Source: Actinomyces glycerinitolerans | Lineage (GTDB): Bacteria; Actinomycetota; Actinomycetes; Actinomycetales; Actinomycetaceae | DNA: 64,000 nucleotides | Direction: 5' to 3' | Assembly: GCF_900098745.1 (NCBI RefSeq) | Contig: NZ_FQTT01000009.1 | Coordinates: 542,402 to 606,401, forward strand | Notes under the pieces: model-generated | What the model saw: only the letters and a program-made list of their open reading frames with translations | The model's database searches: none | Told to the model about the DNA's origin: nothing | Part shown: positions 43,436-51,629 of the stretch, in pieces | Layout of the letters: the number at the start of each line of letters is the position of its first letter | How positions within the stretch are numbered: the first letter of the stretch is position 1 | Program-made: the position numbers and the translations under genes

Positions 43436-44908
43436 GTGACCACACATACCCCATCTCCCACAACGTCAGCAGCGGCCGGGGCGCCGGATTCCCGCAGCGC
43501 GATCGACCGCTTCTTCCACATCACCGAGCGCGGCTCCACGGTGGCGCGTGAGGTACGCGGCGGAATCGTCACGTTCTTCACGATGGCCTACATCCTCGTG
43601 CTCAACCCGCTGGTGCTGTCCACGCCCCACGAGGGGATCGCGCCACTGGGCACTACCGAGCAGATCGCCGCCGGCACCGCCTTCGTCGCGGGCGTCATCA
43701 CCATCCTCATGGGCCTGGTGGCGAACTATCCCATGGCACTGGCCGCAGGACTGGGCATCAACGCCATGATCGCCTACACCCTGGTCGGCATGAACGGCAT
43801 GACCTACGCCGACGCCATGGGCCTGGTGGTGATCGAGGGCGTCATCATTCTGGTCCTCGTGCTCACCGGATTCCGGGAGGCCGTGTTCAAGGCCGTCCCG
43901 CCGGACATCAAGACCGCCATCTCGGTGGGCATCGGCCTGTTCATCGCCCTGATCGGCCTGGTGGACGCCAAGGTCGTCCGCGCCGGCGGCACCCCGCTGG
44001 AACTCGGCCTGGGCGGCTCCCTGCAGGGCTGGCCCGTCCTGGTGTTCCTGTTCGGCCTGTTCCTGATACTCGTGCTGCACGTGCGCAAGGTGCGCGGCTC
44101 CATCCTCATCGGCATCGTCGCCTCCACCATCCTGGCGGCCCTGATCGAGGCCTTCGCCCACCTGGATGCCTTTGACGAGACGACCAACCCCACCGGCTGG
44201 TCGCTGTCCATCCCCGCCCTGAAGGGGGCGCCCGTTGAGCTGCCGAGCCTGGCGACGCTGGGCCACTTCAGCCTGCTGGGCAGCGTGGAGAAGGTCGGCG
44301 TCGTCTCCGTGGTGCTGCTGGTCTTCTCCCTCATGCTCGCCGACTTCTTCGACACCATGGGCACCATGGTGGCCATCGGTGCCGAGGGCGACCTGCTGGA
44401 TGAGAACGGCAACCCGCCGCGCACCCGCGAGATCCTCGTCGTCGACTCTCTGGGCGCGATTGCCGGCGGTGCCGGGGGCGTGTCCTCCAACACCTCCTAC
44501 ATCGAGTCGGCCGCGGGCGTCGGCGAGGGTGCCCGCACCGGCCTCGCCTCCGTCGTCACCGGGGTGTTGTTCCTGGCCAGCATGTTCATCGCCCCGGTCG
44601 TCTCCATGGTGCCCTACGAGGCGGCCACGCCGGCGCTGGTGGTGGTCGGCTTCCTGATGATGACCCAGGTGACGGACATCGACTGGAAGACCCCCGAGAT
44701 TGCCCTGCCGGCCTTCATCACCATCATCATGATGCCGTTCTCCTACTCCATCACCAACGGCATCGGCGCGGGCTTCGTCTCCTACCTGGTCGTCCAGCTG
44801 GCCCGCGGCAAGGTCAAGGACATTCACCCACTGATGTGGGTCGCCTCGGTGCTGTTCGTCATCTACTTCACGCTCGAGCCCATCAAGGCGATCCTCGGCG
44901 TCGGCTGA
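43436..44908 (+). CDS. NCS2-family purine permease (AzgA type)
   Basis: 490 residues from GTG 43436. About 12-14 membrane segments. Family motifs: VRGGIVTFFTMAYILVLNPL at the start, NYPMALAAGLGINAMIAYTL, MLADFFDTMGTMVAIG and SSNTSYIESAAGVGEGARTG, the last two being the substrate-binding helices 8 and 10 of AzgA proteins. It imports adenine, guanine or hypoxanthine with a proton. The gene has no clear ribosome site; GACAAT at 43422 could be a -10 for a short-leader or leaderless message. A strong hairpin follows the stop. Confidence 0.9.
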   Translation: MTTHTPSPTTSAAAGAPDSRSAIDRFFHITERGSTVAREVRGGIVTFFTMAYILVLNPLVLSTPHEGIAPLGTTEQIAAGTAFVAGVITILMGLVANYPMALAAGLGINAMIAYTLVGMNGMTYADAMGLVVIEGVIILVLVLTGFREAVFKAVPPDIKTAISVGIGLFIALIGLVDAKVVRAGGTPLELGLGGSLQGWPVLVFLFGLFLILVLHVRKVRGSILIGIVASTILAALIEAFAHLDAFDETTNPTGWSLSIPALKGAPVELPSLATLGHFSLLGSVEKVGVVSVVLLVFSLMLADFFDTMGTMVAIGAEGDLLDENGNPPRTREILVVDSLGAIAGGAGGVSSNTSYIESAAGVGEGARTGLASVVTGVLFLASMFIAPVVSMVPYEAATPALVVVGFLMMTQVTDIDWKTPEIALPAFITIIMMPFSYSITNGIGAGFVSYLVVQLARGKVKDIHPLMWVASVLFVIYFTLEPIKAILGVG

Positions 44909-44951
44909 TGGCCGGATCCGAGCGCCAGACGGCGCCCGGTGCACACGAATC

Positions 44952-44989
44952 GGGGGCGACGACGCGGCTACGGTCACGTCGTCGCCCCC
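44952..44989 (+). terminator. Terminator hairpin after the purine permease
   Basis: GGGGGCGACGACG (44952-44964) pairs perfectly with CGTCGTCGCCCCC (44977-44989) across a 12-nt loop. A short T-containing tail (TGTCTGTCC) follows. It lies 44 nt past the stop. Confidence 0.7.
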
Positions 44990-45002
44990 TGTCTGTCCCC
45001 GG

Positions 45003-45018
45003 TGTACAGACGTACAAT
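45003..45018 (+). promoter_or_regulatory. TGTAC-N4-GTACA palindrome overlapping a -10-like box before the MFS gene
   Basis: TGTAC at 45003-45007 and GTACA at 45012-45016 form a perfect inverted repeat. It overlaps TACAAT (45013-45018), a good -10 hexamer. If this is the promoter, the MFS protein should start downstream, at GTG 45096, rather than at TTG 45018. Confidence 0.4.
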
Positions 45019-46436
45019 TGACCGATCCCAAAAAAGCGCGCATCCCAGCGGGTGCGCCCGTCGTCACACCGCGAAACTGGAGTTATCTCCCCACCGTGAG
45101 CAGCACCTTCGAGTCACTCAAGTTCCACAATTATCGGATCTGGTTCTTCGCCGCGCTCGTGGCCAATATCGGTACCTGGATGCAGCGCGTCGCTCAGGAC
45201 TGGTTGGTGCTGCGCATACTGACCGACGACTCCGCCTCCGCCACCGGCGTCACCACGGCGCTGCAGTTCCTGCCCGCCATGCTGTTCAGCGCCCACGCCG
45301 GACTGGTCGCGGACCGGGTGGACCAGCGCAAGTTCCTCATCTTCACCCAGACCGCCATGGGCGTGGTCTCCCTGATCCTGGCCGCCGACGTGCTCGCCGG
45401 CCATGTGGCGCTCTGGCACGTCTACCTGGCCGCCTTCGGCACCGGGCTGGCCTCCGCCTACGACTCCCCGGCGCGTCAGATCTTCGTCGGCCGGATGGTC
45501 CCCGCCGAGAACCTGGCCAACGCGGTCGGACTGAACTCGGCCTCCTTCAACGCCGCGCGCCTCATCGGCCCGGCGGTCAGCGGCCTGGTCATCGCTTGGA
45601 TCGGCCCGGGGTGGGTCTTCCTGGTCAACGCTCTGACCTTCCTGTTCCCGGCGCTGGCGTTGGCGAGCATGCGCGTGTCGGAGCTGTATGACGTCCCCCG
45701 CGCCAAACGGGCCAAGGGACAGCTGCGGGCGGGCCTGGCCTACATCCGCCACCGCACTGACATCATCGTGATCATCGCGGTGATCACGATCGTGTCCATG
45801 TTCACCCTCAACTTCCAGGTGACCATGGCGGCCATGGTGCGCTCCGCCTTCGACCTGGAGTCCGACGCCTATGGCAGCGTCTCCTCGATCTTCGCCATCG
45901 GCTCCCTGGCCGGGGCCCTGTGGGCGGCGCGGCGCAAGTCCCCGCGGGTACGCACCCTGGTGGTCGCGTCCTTCTTCCTGGGTGTGTTCACGATCGCCAT
46001 GGCGCTGATGCCCAGCTACCAGCTGTTCGCGCTCTCCTCGATCCCGGTGGGCTTGTGCGTGCTGACGGTGCTCACCAGCGCCAACCAGACCATCCAGCTG
46101 AACACGGAGCCGGCCATGCGCGGGCGCGTCATGAGCATCTACATGATGTTCTTCCTGGGCACTAACCCCATTGGGGCGCCAATCGTGGGCTGGGTGTCGG
46201 ACCAATGGGGACCGCGCGTAGCCATCCTGGCCGGTGGAATCGCCGCCGTAATCGTGGCGGTGGCCGCCGGCATCTGGGCGCGGCGCCACTGGCACATCGA
46301 CTTCGCCTACTCCTCCACCCGCCCCTTCCTGACCACCGTCGGCCCGCGTGAACGCGCCGCAGGTAGCGCTCCTGGCGACGGCGCGGCGGGCGCCGCGGAG
46401 GCAGACACGCCCGGCGCTCCCACCGCCTCGGAGTAG
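45018..46436 (+). CDS. MFS transporter (EntS-like exporter)
   Basis: 472 residues if read from TTG 45018; a GTG at 45096 (SSTFESLKFHNYRIWFF) gives the N-terminus typical of the family and may be the true start. Twelve membrane helices; motifs GTWMQRVAQDWLVL, GLVADRVDQRKFLI (loop 2-3 signature) and SAYDSPARQIFVGRMVP are those of the EntS/DUF894 exporter group. A hydrophilic Ala/Gly/Pro tail ends the protein. It probably exports a small hydrophobic compound or siderophore. The DtxR-type iron regulator 140 nt downstream makes a metal link conceivable but unproven. Confidence 0.85.
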   Translation: MTDPKKARIPAGAPVVTPRNWSYLPTVSSTFESLKFHNYRIWFFAALVANIGTWMQRVAQDWLVLRILTDDSASATGVTTALQFLPAMLFSAHAGLVADRVDQRKFLIFTQTAMGVVSLILAADVLAGHVALWHVYLAAFGTGLASAYDSPARQIFVGRMVPAENLANAVGLNSASFNAARLIGPAVSGLVIAWIGPGWVFLVNALTFLFPALALASMRVSELYDVPRAKRAKGQLRAGLAYIRHRTDIIVIIAVITIVSMFTLNFQVTMAAMVRSAFDLESDAYGSVSSIFAIGSLAGALWAARRKSPRVRTLVVASFFLGVFTIAMALMPSYQLFALSSIPVGLCVLTVLTSANQTIQLNTEPAMRGRVMSIYMMFFLGTNPIGAPIVGWVSDQWGPRVAILAGGIAAVIVAVAAGIWARRHWHIDFAYSSTRPFLTTVGPRERAAGSAPGDGAAGAAEADTPGAPTASE

Positions 46437-46576
46437 CTCGCGGGGCCGGATGATCGAACCCGTCATCGGCGTCGGAGCCGGGGACCGATATCCTGTTCAC
46501 GCACATGCGCATACGCCGCACCCCGGCTACGGTCAGCCGTGCTGCATCGGTCAGTGGTCATCGGAGGAGGCACCAG

Positions 46577-47251
46577 ATGAGCGAGTTAATCGACACTACC
46601 GAGATGTACCTCAAGTCCGTGTACGAGCTTGAGGAAGATGGCGTGCTGCCGCTGCGCGCGCGCATCGTTGAGCGCCTAGGCCACTCCGGCCCGACCGTGT
46701 CTCAAACGGTCGCCCGCATGGAGCGCAGCGGCCTTATATGGGTTGCCGACGACCGCTCCCTTCAGCTCACCGACGAGGGGCGCCGTCGGGCCACCGAAGT
46801 TATTCGCAAGCACCGACTTGCTGAAAGGCTGCTCCTGGACGTGATCGGCTTGGATCGCAGACTCGTTCACGACGAGGCCTGCCGGTGGGAGCATGTGATG
46901 AGTGAGCAGGTTGAGGACCGCCTGGCGGCGATCCTGGGTGAGGTCACCTCCGACCCCTTCGGCAACCCGGTTCCCGACCGCGTCCCCACCCACCCCGCCC
47001 CCGCAAGTGACGAGATCAGCGCCGAGCGCCTGGTCCGCGACGGGCGCTCAGACGCCGTCGTCTCCCGTGTGGGAGAGCCCATCCAGGCCGACGACGTCGT
47101 CATCGCTCAGCTAGAGGATGCCCGCATTGGGGCGGCTATTCCGGTCCGGCTCACCGCCACGGTCGGCGGCATCCGCGTCAGCCGACAGGACGACGACGCC
47201 TCTGTACTCCTGCCCAGTGCCCTGGCCAGGCACCTCTTCCTCAAGCGCTGA
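46577..47251 (+). CDS. DtxR/IdeR-family metal-dependent repressor
   Basis: 224 residues from ATG 46577 with ribosome site GGAGGA. The numbering of metal ligands matches diphtheria DtxR exactly: ancillary site H79, E83, H98; primary site M10, C102, E105, H106. HTH: LRARIVERLGHSGPTVSQTV, AR. The dimerisation domain is followed by a Pro-rich linker and a C-terminal SH3-like domain (IGAAIPVRLTATVGGIRV). C102 at the primary site argues for iron rather than manganese sensing. Target boxes (TTAGGTTAGCCTAACCTAA type) were not found in the promoters of this window. Confidence 0.92.
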   Translation: MSELIDTTEMYLKSVYELEEDGVLPLRARIVERLGHSGPTVSQTVARMERSGLIWVADDRSLQLTDEGRRRATEVIRKHRLAERLLLDVIGLDRRLVHDEACRWEHVMSEQVEDRLAAILGEVTSDPFGNPVPDRVPTHPAPASDEISAERLVRDGRSDAVVSRVGEPIQADDVVIAQLEDARIGAAIPVRLTATVGGIRVSRQDDDASVLLPSALARHLFLKR

Positions 47252-47379
47252 ACCGGCACGATCGGCCCCGGCAGTGGTGCGGCGGGCCGAGAATGTTGCC
47301 CGCGCGACCCCGCCGTGGGAGATTCCACAGCGGGAGCGGCGGAGAAAACTACCCATGGACGGGGGAACTTCATTAACTT

Positions 47380-47592
47380 AGATGCCGCAGCCGGCACCCC
47401 TCGGCTGTGGAGGCGCCCGCGGAGCCCAAGCCTGCCGGCGCGAGCCGCCTCCGCCAACGACTTTTTCCGGCAGGCCCGGGGGAACCACTTCTCCGGCCGT
47501 GACGCTCCGGCGGACGCGGCCTCGGGGTGAAGCCCGCAGCACGCGGGCCGGGCGTCTCCCGCCCGAACCCGACAGCTAACCTCGTCGGCTCT
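47380..47592 (+). ncRNA. c-di-AMP riboswitch (ydaO/yuaA) controlling the first NlpC/P60 gene
   Basis: The leader of the NlpC/P60 gene carries the conserved blocks of the ydaO RNA in order: GGGGGAACCAC (47480 region), CGGGGTGAAGCCCGC with pairing GCGGGCCGGGCG, CCGAACCCGACAGC, and TAACCTCGTCGGC at the 3' end, which closes P1 with GCCG at 47384. In actinobacteria this riboswitch controls cell wall hydrolases, turning them off at high c-di-AMP. The ribosome site of the gene follows directly. A TTAGAT -10-like box lies at the 5' edge. Confidence 0.9.
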
Positions 47593-47605
47593 GCAGGAGA
47601 ATTCA

Positions 47606-48367
47606 TTGTCTACAAACGTCAAGGCCCGCCACCGCAAGGCCGCGCGTCCGCTGACGCCTCTGACGGACGCCGCCCCGGTTGCGCGCCGCGGGCTTGCCGT
47701 CGCCGCCTCCTCCGGCCTGGCCCTCACCATGATCGCTTCGGGTGCCAACGCGGCCAGCGATGACGCGGATGCCACCGGCTCGGCCGGCGCACTCAGTCAG
47801 GCCGGCGTGGCCGCACTGGCCACCGATGCGCGCGAGGTCGTCACCACCAACGCCGCCATTTCGACCGGTTCGGAGACGAACTGGAGCGAGGACGTCGTCG
47901 AGGCCGCCACCGTCACCGCCACCGCCCCAGTGGTCGAAGAAGAGCCCGAGGTCGAGGAGGCTGTCGAAGCCGAGGAGACCGCAGAGGTCTCGGATACCGT
48001 GGAGGCGAGCGAGACCACCCAGGTGGCCGCCACGACCTCCACCGGCGAGGGCATGGTCGCGCTGGCTATGCAATACGTCGGCACTCCCTACGTATGGGGC
48101 GCCTCCGGCCCGTCTTCCTTCGACTGCTCCGGCCTGGTGTCCTACATCTACGCCCAGTACGGCATCAGCATCCCGCACCAGTCCGGCCAGATCCGCGCCA
48201 TCGGCACGCCGATCTCCGCGGACGAGGCTCGTCCCGGAGACATCCTGTGGTGGTCCGGCCACGTCGGCCTGTACGCGGGCAACGGCATGATGGTGGACGC
48301 CACCCCCTCGAAGGGTGTGTCTTACCGGGCCGTCTACTCCGGTGTGACTTACCTGCGCGTCAGCTGA
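47606..48367 (+). CDS. Secreted NlpC/P60 peptidoglycan endopeptidase (paralogue 1)
   Basis: 253 residues from TTG 47606, chosen because of AGGAG 6 nt before it and the match to the paralogue's N-terminus (ARHRKAARPLTP). Signal peptide: GLAVAASSGLALTMIASGAN-AA. An acidic, Val/Glu/Thr-rich linker follows. The NlpC/P60 domain occupies about 145-253, with catalytic Cys in SSFDCSGLVSYIY and His in WWSGHVGLYAG. It would cut peptide stems in the wall. Expression is under the c-di-AMP riboswitch upstream, and a good terminator follows. It is a tandem duplicate of the gene at 48754. Confidence 0.93.
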   Translation: MSTNVKARHRKAARPLTPLTDAAPVARRGLAVAASSGLALTMIASGANAASDDADATGSAGALSQAGVAALATDAREVVTTNAAISTGSETNWSEDVVEAATVTATAPVVEEEPEVEEAVEAEETAEVSDTVEASETTQVAATTSTGEGMVALAMQYVGTPYVWGASGPSSFDCSGLVSYIYAQYGISIPHQSGQIRAIGTPISADEARPGDILWWSGHVGLYAGNGMMVDATPSKGVSYRAVYSGVTYLRVS

Positions 48368-48374
48368 CCGCACT

Positions 48375-48411
48375 CGCCCCGCACCCCACCCCCGGGGAGC
48401 GGGGCGTTTTT
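48375..48411 (+). terminator. Rho-independent terminator after NlpC/P60 paralogue 1
   Basis: CGCCCCGC (48375-48382) pairs with GCGGGGCG (48399-48406), followed by five T (48407-48411). It separates the two NlpC/P60 units, so each has its own riboswitch-controlled transcript. Confidence 0.85.
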
Positions 48412-48577
48412 GTGTCCGCGTGGCCGGGGACGGGGCGGCAGGCGTGGACACCGCAACCGGCATGTGCGACGTTTCACGGCGGTGTGCGTGATCCCGCCGT
48501 GACGCCGGGAGGGGTCTTCGGGTAACGTGTTCACCGTTGCGGGCGCTAGCCGCTCGTGGCGCTGGAAACGAGGCCTA

Positions 48578-48738
48578 ATCCTGCCGCTCGGTTCCGGCAG
48601 CCATATCCCACATACCAAGGCAGGAACGGGGGAACCAAAAGCGGCTCCGGCATCGACTGGAGCCTTGGGGTGAAGCCCGCGTGATGCGGGCCGGGCGTCT
48701 CCAGTCCGAACCCGACAGCTCACCTCGTCGGCATCTCA
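48578..48738 (+). ncRNA. c-di-AMP riboswitch (ydaO/yuaA) controlling the second NlpC/P60 gene
   Basis: The same ordered blocks as in the first copy: CGGGGGAACCAAAAGCGG, CTTGGGGTGAAGCCCGCG, GCGGGCCGGGCG, CCGAACCCGACAGC and CACCTCGTCGGC. P1 pairs TGCCG at 48582 with CGGCA near 48732. One core base differs from the first copy: GCTCACCTCG instead of GCTAACCTCG. This may tune ligand affinity. The ATG of the hydrolase follows 16 nt downstream. Confidence 0.9.
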
Positions 48739-48753
48739 GAGGAGAACCACTAC

Positions 48754-49572
48754 ATGACAACACGCACCTCGGCTCGGCACCGCAAGGCCGCTCGGCCGTT
48801 GACCCCGATGAACTCAGTCGCTCCGGTCGCCCGCCGTGGCTTCGCAGTGGCCGCATCCTCGGGTCTGGCCCTGGGCATGATCGCTTCCGGTGCCTCTGCC
48901 GCGAACACCAACGAGGCCGCGCAGTCCGCCGGCTCACTTGAGACTCAGGGCGTGGGTGCGCTCGCCGCCGAGGCGCGCACTGCCGTCTCCACCAACGAGG
49001 CCGTGCAGGTCGCCGACTCCGTCTCCGTCCCCAGCGACGTCGAGACCGTGGACACCCCGACCGCCGAGGCCCCGGTCATTGAGGTCGAGGAGGAGCCCGA
49101 GGTCGAGGCGACCGAGGAGACCGAGGTCGCCGCCGACGTCGCTGCCACGGATGCGACGGCCGCCGACGCGGCGGGCACTACCGAGGCCATCGCCGACGCC
49201 ACCCAGGCCGCGGCCACCGCCGCGCCCGCCAACGCGTCCGGTTCCTCCGTCGTCTCGATCGCCATGCAGTACACCGGCATGGCCTACGTCTACGGCTCCA
49301 ATAACCCGGCCAACGGCGGTTTCGACTGCTCCGGGCTGGTCCAGTACGTCTACGGCCAGGTCGGCATCTCCCTGCCGCGCACCTCGTACGCCCAGGGCGC
49401 CTCCGGCACGATCGTGTCCGCGGCTGCGGCCCAGCCGGGCGACATCGTCTACTACGGCGGCCACGTCGGGATTTACGCGGGTGGCGGCATGATGATTGAC
49501 GCCGGTAACCCGAGTGTCGGCGTGTCCTACCGCGCCGTGTACGGCTCCCCGCAGTATGTGCGCGTGGGCTGA
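48754..49572 (+). CDS. Secreted NlpC/P60 peptidoglycan endopeptidase (paralogue 2)
   Basis: 272 residues from ATG 48754 (AGAGGAGAA ribosome site). Signal peptide GFAVAASSGLALGMIASGAS-AA, an acidic Glu/Val/Ala/Thr linker, then the NlpC/P60 domain from about 160, with Cys in GGFDCSGLVQYVYGQ and His in YYGGHVGIYAGGG. The first 30 residues and the C-terminal domain are nearly the same as in paralogue 1, but the linker has diverged and lengthened. Both genes have their own c-di-AMP riboswitch, so the duplication included the control region. Confidence 0.93.
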   Translation: MTTRTSARHRKAARPLTPMNSVAPVARRGFAVAASSGLALGMIASGASAANTNEAAQSAGSLETQGVGALAAEARTAVSTNEAVQVADSVSVPSDVETVDTPTAEAPVIEVEEEPEVEATEETEVAADVAATDATAADAAGTTEAIADATQAAATAAPANASGSSVVSIAMQYTGMAYVYGSNNPANGGFDCSGLVQYVYGQVGISLPRTSYAQGASGTIVSAAAAQPGDIVYYGGHVGIYAGGGMMIDAGNPSVGVSYRAVYGSPQYVRVG

Positions 49573-49595
49573 ACCGTACGCTTAACTGCTTCCTG

Positions 49596-49635
49596 ACGTG
49601 GGGGCGGTCGGCCGTGTGGCCGGCCGCCCCCACGT
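49596..49635 (+). terminator. Long hairpin after NlpC/P60 paralogue 2
   Basis: ACGTGGGGGCGG (49596-49607) pairs with CCGCCCCCACGT (49624-49635), and the stem continues inwards (CGGCC/GGCCG) to a GTGT loop, 18 pairs in all. The downstream T content is modest (GCTATCTTC). Confidence 0.7.
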
Positions 49636-49727
49636 GCTATCTTCAAAACGTGTTTTGGAACACGCCCGCCCGCAGGGCACAATGAGTCGGGTCGAGTACC
49701 CGATGCTCGAAGAAAGGGGCACAACCC

Positions 49728-50669
49728 ATGGCTGAAGACAAGGTCGTCCTCGTCGGAGTTGACGGCTCACCCGAATCCCTGGAGGCGGTTGACTGGGCGG
49801 TTGACCGTGCGGCTTGCAGCGGCTGGCGCGTGCACATCCTGTGCGCCTACTCCTTGCCTTCCTTCACCACCGCCTCGCTCGACGGCGGCTACGCCGCTCT
49901 GGATGACTCGGCCGTGCGCTCCGGCGCCGAAGCGGTCGTCAACGAGGCGGTCGCCCGCGCCCAGGGGCGGGGCGTAACCGTGACCAGCTCCCTGGAGACC
50001 GGAGATCCAGCCGGCGTGCTGGTTGACCTGTCCGAGGACGCCTCCCTCGCCGTGGTGGGCACTCGCGGCGGTGGAGGCTTCGCCGACCGGCTGCTCGGAA
50101 CCGTGTCCTCGGCCCTACCGGCGCACAGCCACTGCCCCGCCGTCGTGGTTCCGCGCCACACGGAGGGCTCTGCCTTCACCCCCGTGCGCCGCATTGTCGT
50201 CGGCGTCGACGGTTCCGATTCGGCGCGCAAGGCCCTGAGGTGGGCGGTGCGCGAGGCCGAGGCCTGGGGCGCTGAGCTGACCGCGATCGCAGCCGTCCCC
50301 ATGGCCTCTGGTGCGGGGGCGCTCGCCTGGCTGCCCGCCGCCGTTGATCGCGAGCAGGTTCTCACCGACGTGCGCTCGGGCCTGGACCGGGCCATCGCCG
50401 AGGCCACCGAGGGCCACCCCGACGTCGTGGTGCGCCGCCACGCCCTGGACGGCAACGCCGCCGAACTGATGTCCGAGTTCTCCACCGCGGTCGACCTAGT
50501 GGTGGTCGGCTCTCGCGGTCGCGGCGGCTTCTCCGGACTGCTGCTGGGCTCGGTCAGCCAGGGTGTTCTCTCACACGCTTCCTGCCCCGTCATGGTGGTT
50601 CCCGCTCGCACGCGAGAAGAGGACGTACGCGTGGGCCGCACTCAGACCACCCCCTGGTCGCGCGCCTGA
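49728..50669 (+). CDS. Universal stress protein with two UspA domains
   Basis: 313 residues made of two Usp domains (about 4-142 and 152-292). Each starts with a VVGVDGS strand-loop and ends with the nucleotide-binding pattern G-2X-G-9X-G-(S/T): VVGTRGGGGFADRLLGTVSS and VVGSRGRGGFSGLLLGSVSQ. It therefore probably binds ATP. The ribosome site AAAGGGG precedes the ATG. Tandem Usp proteins support survival under hypoxia or starvation in actinobacteria. It stands alone between two strong structural boundaries, the NlpC terminator and tRNA-Arg. Confidence 0.93.
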   Translation: MAEDKVVLVGVDGSPESLEAVDWAVDRAACSGWRVHILCAYSLPSFTTASLDGGYAALDDSAVRSGAEAVVNEAVARAQGRGVTVTSSLETGDPAGVLVDLSEDASLAVVGTRGGGGFADRLLGTVSSALPAHSHCPAVVVPRHTEGSAFTPVRRIVVGVDGSDSARKALRWAVREAEAWGAELTAIAAVPMASGAGALAWLPAAVDREQVLTDVRSGLDRAIAEATEGHPDVVVRRHALDGNAAELMSEFSTAVDLVVVGSRGRGGFSGLLLGSVSQGVLSHASCPVMVVPARTREEDVRVGRTQTTPWSRA

Positions 50670-50769
50670 CGGAGACGATGCCGGTCGCGCACGCGGTCGG
50701 CACCACTCGAACCGGCGACGGAATTGGGGACGGGTTGCGATCGGGTAGGATCGCAGCCGTCCTCAGCCG

Positions 50770-50845
50770 GCCCTCGTAGCTCAGGGGATAGAGCACCGCT
50801 CTCCTAAAGCGGGTGTCGCGCGTTCGAATCGCGCCGGGGGCACCA
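50770..50845 (+). tRNA. tRNA-Arg (anticodon CCT)
   Basis: A full cloverleaf: acceptor GCCCTCG/CGGGGGC (one G-U pair), D arm with AGCTCAGGGGATAGAGC, anticodon stem CCGCT/AGCGG around loop CTCCTAA, and T arm GCGCGTTCGAATCGCGC. CCA is encoded at 50843-50845. TAGGAT at 50746-50751 is a suitable -10 box. Confidence 0.96.
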
Positions 50846-51007
50846 GCCGCCTTCCCGCACAACCACGCGGAAACCGGGCCATCAGCGCGAACGCGGTGCT
50901 TTAGGCCGGAGTGCCGTGGAGACGCCGGGTTTCGGGGTTTTTCGGTGCGGGCGTGCCGCTGTAGACCGGCGTGCTGTGAGGCTGCCCGCCGCCGGACTGC
51001 ACTGTTC

Positions 51008-51077
51008 GGACCGCTTTCCTCTGTGTGGACCGTCAGCCTCCATTTGGACCGCCGTAGTGCGCCACTGGGGCGGTCCA
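51008..51077. repeat. 19-bp-pitch GGACCG array ending with an inverted copy
   Basis: GGACCG starts at 51008, 51027 and 51046, exactly 19 bp apart. The last copy, with flank TTTGGACCGCC, is mirrored by GGCGGTCCAAA at 51070-51080. The region 50846-51629 contains no credible gene. Confidence 0.65.
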
Positions 51078-51268
51078 AATCGGCTTTTCCGGTTTGGGGG
51101 TGTGGTGGTTGTGGCGGGCTGCGGCAGTACTGTCACCGATGTCCTGAGCCATAACACGGGGTGGGGTGTGTGGTGTGCCGGTTGGGCGTTAACGACGCTA
51201 CTTGACGTTCTGCTGTACACCTGCAGTTCCTTCAGCAGACGGTTAACCGGCGTTGTTAACCCCGTAGC

Positions 51269-51300
51269 GGCGTAGCAGACCGGGAAGTGGCGTAGCAGAC
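51269..51300 (+). repeat. 20-bp-pitch pair of a 12-bp motif
   Basis: GGCGTAGCAGAC occurs at 51269-51280 and 51289-51300, 20 bp apart. CAGCAGACGG at 51234-51243 is a related copy further left. Confidence 0.6.
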
Positions 51301-51394
51301 GGTCCCGCTTCCAGGCGAGCCTGTCAATGGGTTTGTGGGTGTGGCCGGGTCGCGTGGCGGGCGTGGGGCGAAATGAAGGCGGCCGGTCCGACGA

Positions 51395-51460
51395 CGTCCT
51401 CGGCGACCCGAAAACGACCTCACGCACCCGAATACGACCTCCGGTCCCGGACAACGACCA
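51395..51460 (+). repeat. 20-bp-pitch array of ACGACCT..CCCG units
   Basis: Units start at 51395, 51415, 51435 and 51455, each exactly 20 bp from the next. The clearest are ACGACCTCACGCACCCGAAT and ACGACCTCCGGTCCCGGACA; the outer two are partial. The CGACCT core is shared with the 23-bp-pitch family at 11945, 19536 and 24045. Confidence 0.7.
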
Positions 51461-51629
51461 CCCACACGCAGCTCCGGCCCGAACCACCACATCCACAAAC
51501 ACGAAGAGCCCATTAGGTAGGCAGGTTCTCGCCGTGCCGGTGTGGCTCCGTCGGGACATCGCCGCAGATTCCCGCGCTATCGGTGAGTCGGCGCCGCCCG
51601 CCGCGGCCGGGCGGATATCGTGAGGAAAT

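Larger units (their letters stand above)
51082..51510. repeat. Second gene-free segment bounded by imperfect inverted repeats
   Basis: The left edge (51082-51108, GGCTTTTCCGGTTTGGGGG...) read on the other strand matches the right edge (51484-51510, ending CACAAACACGAAGAGCC) at 22 of 27 positions. A further inner copy in left orientation lies near 51326 (GGGTTTGTGGGTGTGGCCGG). The right edge is identical over 17 bp to that of the 12157-13139 segment. Inside are two 20-bp-pitch arrays. Confidence 0.55.

Noticed and set aside
47356..47372. GGGGGAACTT upstream of the first riboswitch
   Set aside because: Resembles the ydaO GGGGGAACC block but lacks the other blocks; the full RNA lies further downstream.
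50846..51007. Sequence after tRNA-Arg as a possible phage attachment site
   Set aside because: No integrase, no repeated tRNA 3' end and no phage genes in the window.
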